Below the pieces are notes generated by a model, which made no database searches, was not told the DNA's origin, and was given only the letters and a program-made list of their open reading frames with translations. From positions 1 to 15,213 of the forward strand of contig JAJRSN010000206.1 of the NCBI GenBank assembly GCA_024278715.1: 15,213 nucleotides of DNA. Reading direction: 5' to 3'. The DNA comes from Calditrichota bacterium (GTDB lineage: Bacteria > Calditrichota > Calditrichia > Calditrichales > Calditrichaceae). Below are positions 13,151 to 15,213 of this stretch, piece after piece. The stretch's first letter is position 1. Each line of letters opens with the position of its first letter. The translations under genes and the position numbers were made by a program.

Positions 13151-14896
13151 ATGTCTGAAAAAACGTATCAGCCGAAACACTTTAACGAGCTGAATTTAAG
13201 CGAACCTGTCATGCAAGCATTGAATGATGTCGGTTACGAAACGCCCACTCCCATTCAGGCGGAGACGATTCCCTACATGTTAGAAGGAAGCGATGTTGTA
13301 GGACAGGCTCAAACCGGAACCGGAAAAACGGCTGCTTTTGCTATGCCCTTGCTCTCGCAAATGGATTTAACGAATCTGGGAATACAGGTACTGGTTTTAA
13401 CGCCGACGCGTGAACTTGCCATTCAGGTAGCCGAAGCCTTTCAACGCTATGCCGCGCATCTCAACGGTTTTCATGTGCTGCCGATCTACGGCGGTCAGGA
13501 GTACGGCGGACAGTTGCGGCGTCTGAAACGCGGAGTGCACGTGGTTGTGGGCACGCCGGGACGCGTAATGGATCACATGCGGCGGGGCACTTTAAAACTT
13601 GGTTCTCTGCGATGTCTGGTTCTCGACGAAGCGGATGAAATGCTGCGCATGGGATTTATCGATGACGTGGAATGGATTTTGGAACAAACCCCGTCCGAGC
13701 GTCAAATCGCTTTATTTTCCGCCACAATGCCGCGCGCCATACGGCAAATCGCCCGAAAATATCTGAACAATCCGCGGGAAATCACTATTCAATCAAAAAC
13801 CGCCACTTTAAAAACAACGCGCCAACGATATTTGATCGTCAATAATGCGCACAAATTAGACGCATTGACCCGCATTCTGGAAGCGGAAACATTCGAGGGA
13901 ATTATCGTTTTTGTACGAACCAAAACGTTGACCCTCGAACTCTCCCAAAAATTGGAAGCGCGCGGCTACGACTCCGCGCCGTTGAACGGCGACCTTTCGC
14001 AAAATCAGCGCGAACGCACCATCGATCAGTTCAGATCGTCAAAAATAAATATTCTCGTTGCCACCGATGTGGCGGCGCGCGGTCTGGATTTTGACCATAT
14101 CACCCATATCATTAACTATGACATTCCGTCGGATACAGGATCGTACGTCCATCGCATCGGTCGCACGGGTCGCGCGGGACGCAGCGGCGAAGCCATTTTG
14201 TTCGTTACGCCAAGAGAAAAATCCATGCTGCACGCCATCGAAAGAACCACAAACCAAAAAATCGAAATGATGGACCCGCCCTCTCCCGAAGTAATTAACA
14301 CTCAACGCATTGCCAAATTCAAACAACGCATTACCGATACCTTAAATTCAAACGACCTCGATTTTTTCAGGGAATTGATTTATCAGTACCAGCAGGAGAC
14401 CGACGTCCCGGTCATGGATATTGCCGCGGCGCTGGCAAGACTGTTTCAGGGCGATGAACCGATGTTATTGTCCAAAAAACGCAGGATCGAAACCTTCGAT
14501 AACAGGGCGCCGCAAAGGGATCGTAAATCCCGTCGGCAAAACGGAAAGTATTCAAACGAAGTAGGAATGGAACGCTACCGCATCGAAGTGGGCGACATCC
14601 ACGGCGTAAAACCGGGCAACATTCTCGGAGCAATCGCCAACGAAACGGGAATCGACGGCAAATACATCGGACAAATTCGAATATTTGACGATTTCAGCAC
14701 GGTCGATTTACCCGAAGGAATACCGCAGGAATTACTCCGCGATTTAAAAAAGGTTTGGGTTGCAAATCAACAATTAAACATCAGTCGATATGACGAATCC
14801 GCAAGTAAAGAAAAACCCGCGCGCTTAAAACCCCAAAAAAGCAAAAGATTCGGCAAAAGCTCCCCAAAATCGAAACGCATGAAAAGAGTCAGATAA
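13151..14896 (+). CDS. deaD: DEAD-box RNA helicase, DeaD/CsdA-like
   Basis: ATP-dependent RNA helicase expected to remodel structured RNA in ribosome assembly, mRNA decay or cold adaptation. In 581 residues all core motifs are present: Q motif (F11, GYETPTPIQ 28-36), Walker A AQTGTGKT (53-60), PTRELA (85-90), GG (114-115), TPGR (135-138), DEAD (159-162), SAT (190-192), ATDVAARGLD (304-313) and HRIGRTGRAGR (334-344). Residues about 475-548 form the DbpA/CsdA-type RNA-binding domain (YRIEVGDIHGVKPGNILGAI through FSTVDLPEGIP), and a basic Lys/Arg/Ser-rich tail ends the protein. Length lies between DbpA (about 457) and E. coli CsdA (about 629). ATG at 13151 follows AAGGAGA at ideal distance. The gene is monocistronic as far as can be seen. 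DeaD is the best name; other DbpA-RRM helicases are possible. Confidence 0.93.
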   Translation: MSEKTYQPKHFNELNLSEPVMQALNDVGYETPTPIQAETIPYMLEGSDVVGQAQTGTGKTAAFAMPLLSQMDLTNLGIQVLVLTPTRELAIQVAEAFQRYAAHLNGFHVLPIYGGQEYGGQLRRLKRGVHVVVGTPGRVMDHMRRGTLKLGSLRCLVLDEADEMLRMGFIDDVEWILEQTPSERQIALFSATMPRAIRQIARKYLNNPREITIQSKTATLKTTRQRYLIVNNAHKLDALTRILEAETFEGIIVFVRTKTLTLELSQKLEARGYDSAPLNGDLSQNQRERTIDQFRSSKINILVATDVAARGLDFDHITHIINYDIPSDTGSYVHRIGRTGRAGRSGEAILFVTPREKSMLHAIERTTNQKIEMMDPPSPEVINTQRIAKFKQRITDTLNSNDLDFFRELIYQYQQETDVPVMDIAAALARLFQGDEPMLLSKKRRIETFDNRAPQRDRKSRRQNGKYSNEVGMERYRIEVGDIHGVKPGNILGAIANETGIDGKYIGQIRIFDDFSTVDLPEGIPQELLRDLKKVWVANQQLNISRYDESASKEKPARLKPQKSKRFGKSSPKSKRMKRVR

Positions 14897-15213
14897 AAAC
14901 GATATCTTGTTAAAAACGCTCTGATACCGGTAAGCGCCGGTGATAAATAAAAACCGTTGTTCAAAAGCGACGGCGCATTTATCTCCGCCTTACCTCCGCT
15001 CAGCGCAAAGCAGAACCGATCATCCGCCCGCCGGAATTTCCGTCGGACGGATGCGAAGTCTGTCGGTTTGCCTGAACTCGTCTTAACGCGTTAAAGAAAA
15101 TGCTTGCGACATTCCTGCTAAATTAAAAAGCCAAAAACCGCCGAAACCGCTAAAAAATTGATCCGTCGCCCGGACTTTACCCGTTCTCACAAAAAAATCT
15201 TTAGTTTCCGATC
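14897..15213. other. Downstream region without a convincing gene
   Basis: 317 bp after the helicase. It contains a small hairpin ACCGG/CCGGT near 14927-14942 with no T-run after it, the long palindrome at 15014-15068, and a perfect 12-bp palindrome TTAACGCGTTAA at 15083-15094. On the minus strand a frame is open from the window edge (15211) to a TAA at 15083-15085 (42 codons) and could be the end of a gene outside the window, but nothing in it is recognisable. Confidence 0.5.
15014..15068. repeat. Long imperfect palindrome downstream of helicase
   Basis: A 14-bp stem (15021-15034 with 15040-15053, two mismatches) around the loop AATTT is flanked by further arms AACCGA (15014-15019) and TCGGTT (15063-15068). 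It is GC-rich and lacks a T-run, so it resembles a REP-type element more than a terminator, although it could slow RNA decay or polymerase after the helicase gene. Confidence 0.5.

Overview
The window looks like a stretch of chromosome from a Gram-negative-type bacterium of intermediate GC. It carries a glutaminyl-tRNA synthetase, a DeaD/CsdA-like RNA helicase, a Bacteroidota-style SSS symporter and, upstream of the helicase, a close match to the TTTG/TAnnTTTG promoter typical of Bacteroidota. A member of the FCB superphylum (Bacteroidota, Calditrichota, Ignavibacteria-like lineages) fits best. This is inference; no rRNA or other phylogenetic marker is present apart from the tail of glnS.

Layout. 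(1) 2-796: the C-terminal half of glnS, ending at a hairpin terminator that also serves the opposing genes. (2) 830-1517, minus strand: an AT-rich VapBC-type toxin-antitoxin pair with a palindromic operator candidate. (3) 1808-4985, minus strand: a sodium/solute symporter and, upstream of it, a ROK-family repressor. (4) 4986-5643: a 658-bp divergent control region with inverted repeats. (5) 5644-10724, plus strand: a tight three-gene operon encoding an ion-transporter-superfamily permease, a stand-alone hydantoinase/oxoprolinase-family (HyuA-like) ASKHA protein and an HGSNAT/NagX-like membrane acyltransferase. (6) 10729-11463, minus strand: a single-domain, divergent NAD(P)H-hydrate-epimerase-like (YjeF_N) protein that meets the operon with a 4-bp gap. 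(7) 11464-13150: about 1.7 kb without a gene, filled with short-period repeats and two copies of a G/C-run palindromic element. (8) 13151-14896: the DEAD-box helicase. (9) 14897-15213: no convincing gene, but a long imperfect palindrome.

How the genes may work together. Regions 3-5 read as one small catabolic locus: two transporters, a regulator of the sugar-kinase-like ROK class, an ATP-dependent amidohydrolase-like enzyme and an acyltransferase-like membrane protein. The substrate cannot be read from the sequence. The regulator has lost the ROK zinc motif, and the HyuA-like protein lacks a HyuB partner and has an unusual C-terminal part, so this is the best candidate here for an undescribed pathway.

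The most striking non-coding signal is the four-block degenerate heptanucleotide repeat (GTYACTC / GTTAAGC / GCATYAC words in exact 7-nt register) between the epimerase-like gene and the helicase. It resembles in kind the heptameric STRR repeats known from cyanobacteria. It is interleaved with two versions of a palindromic element and with 8-, 9- and longer-period repeats.
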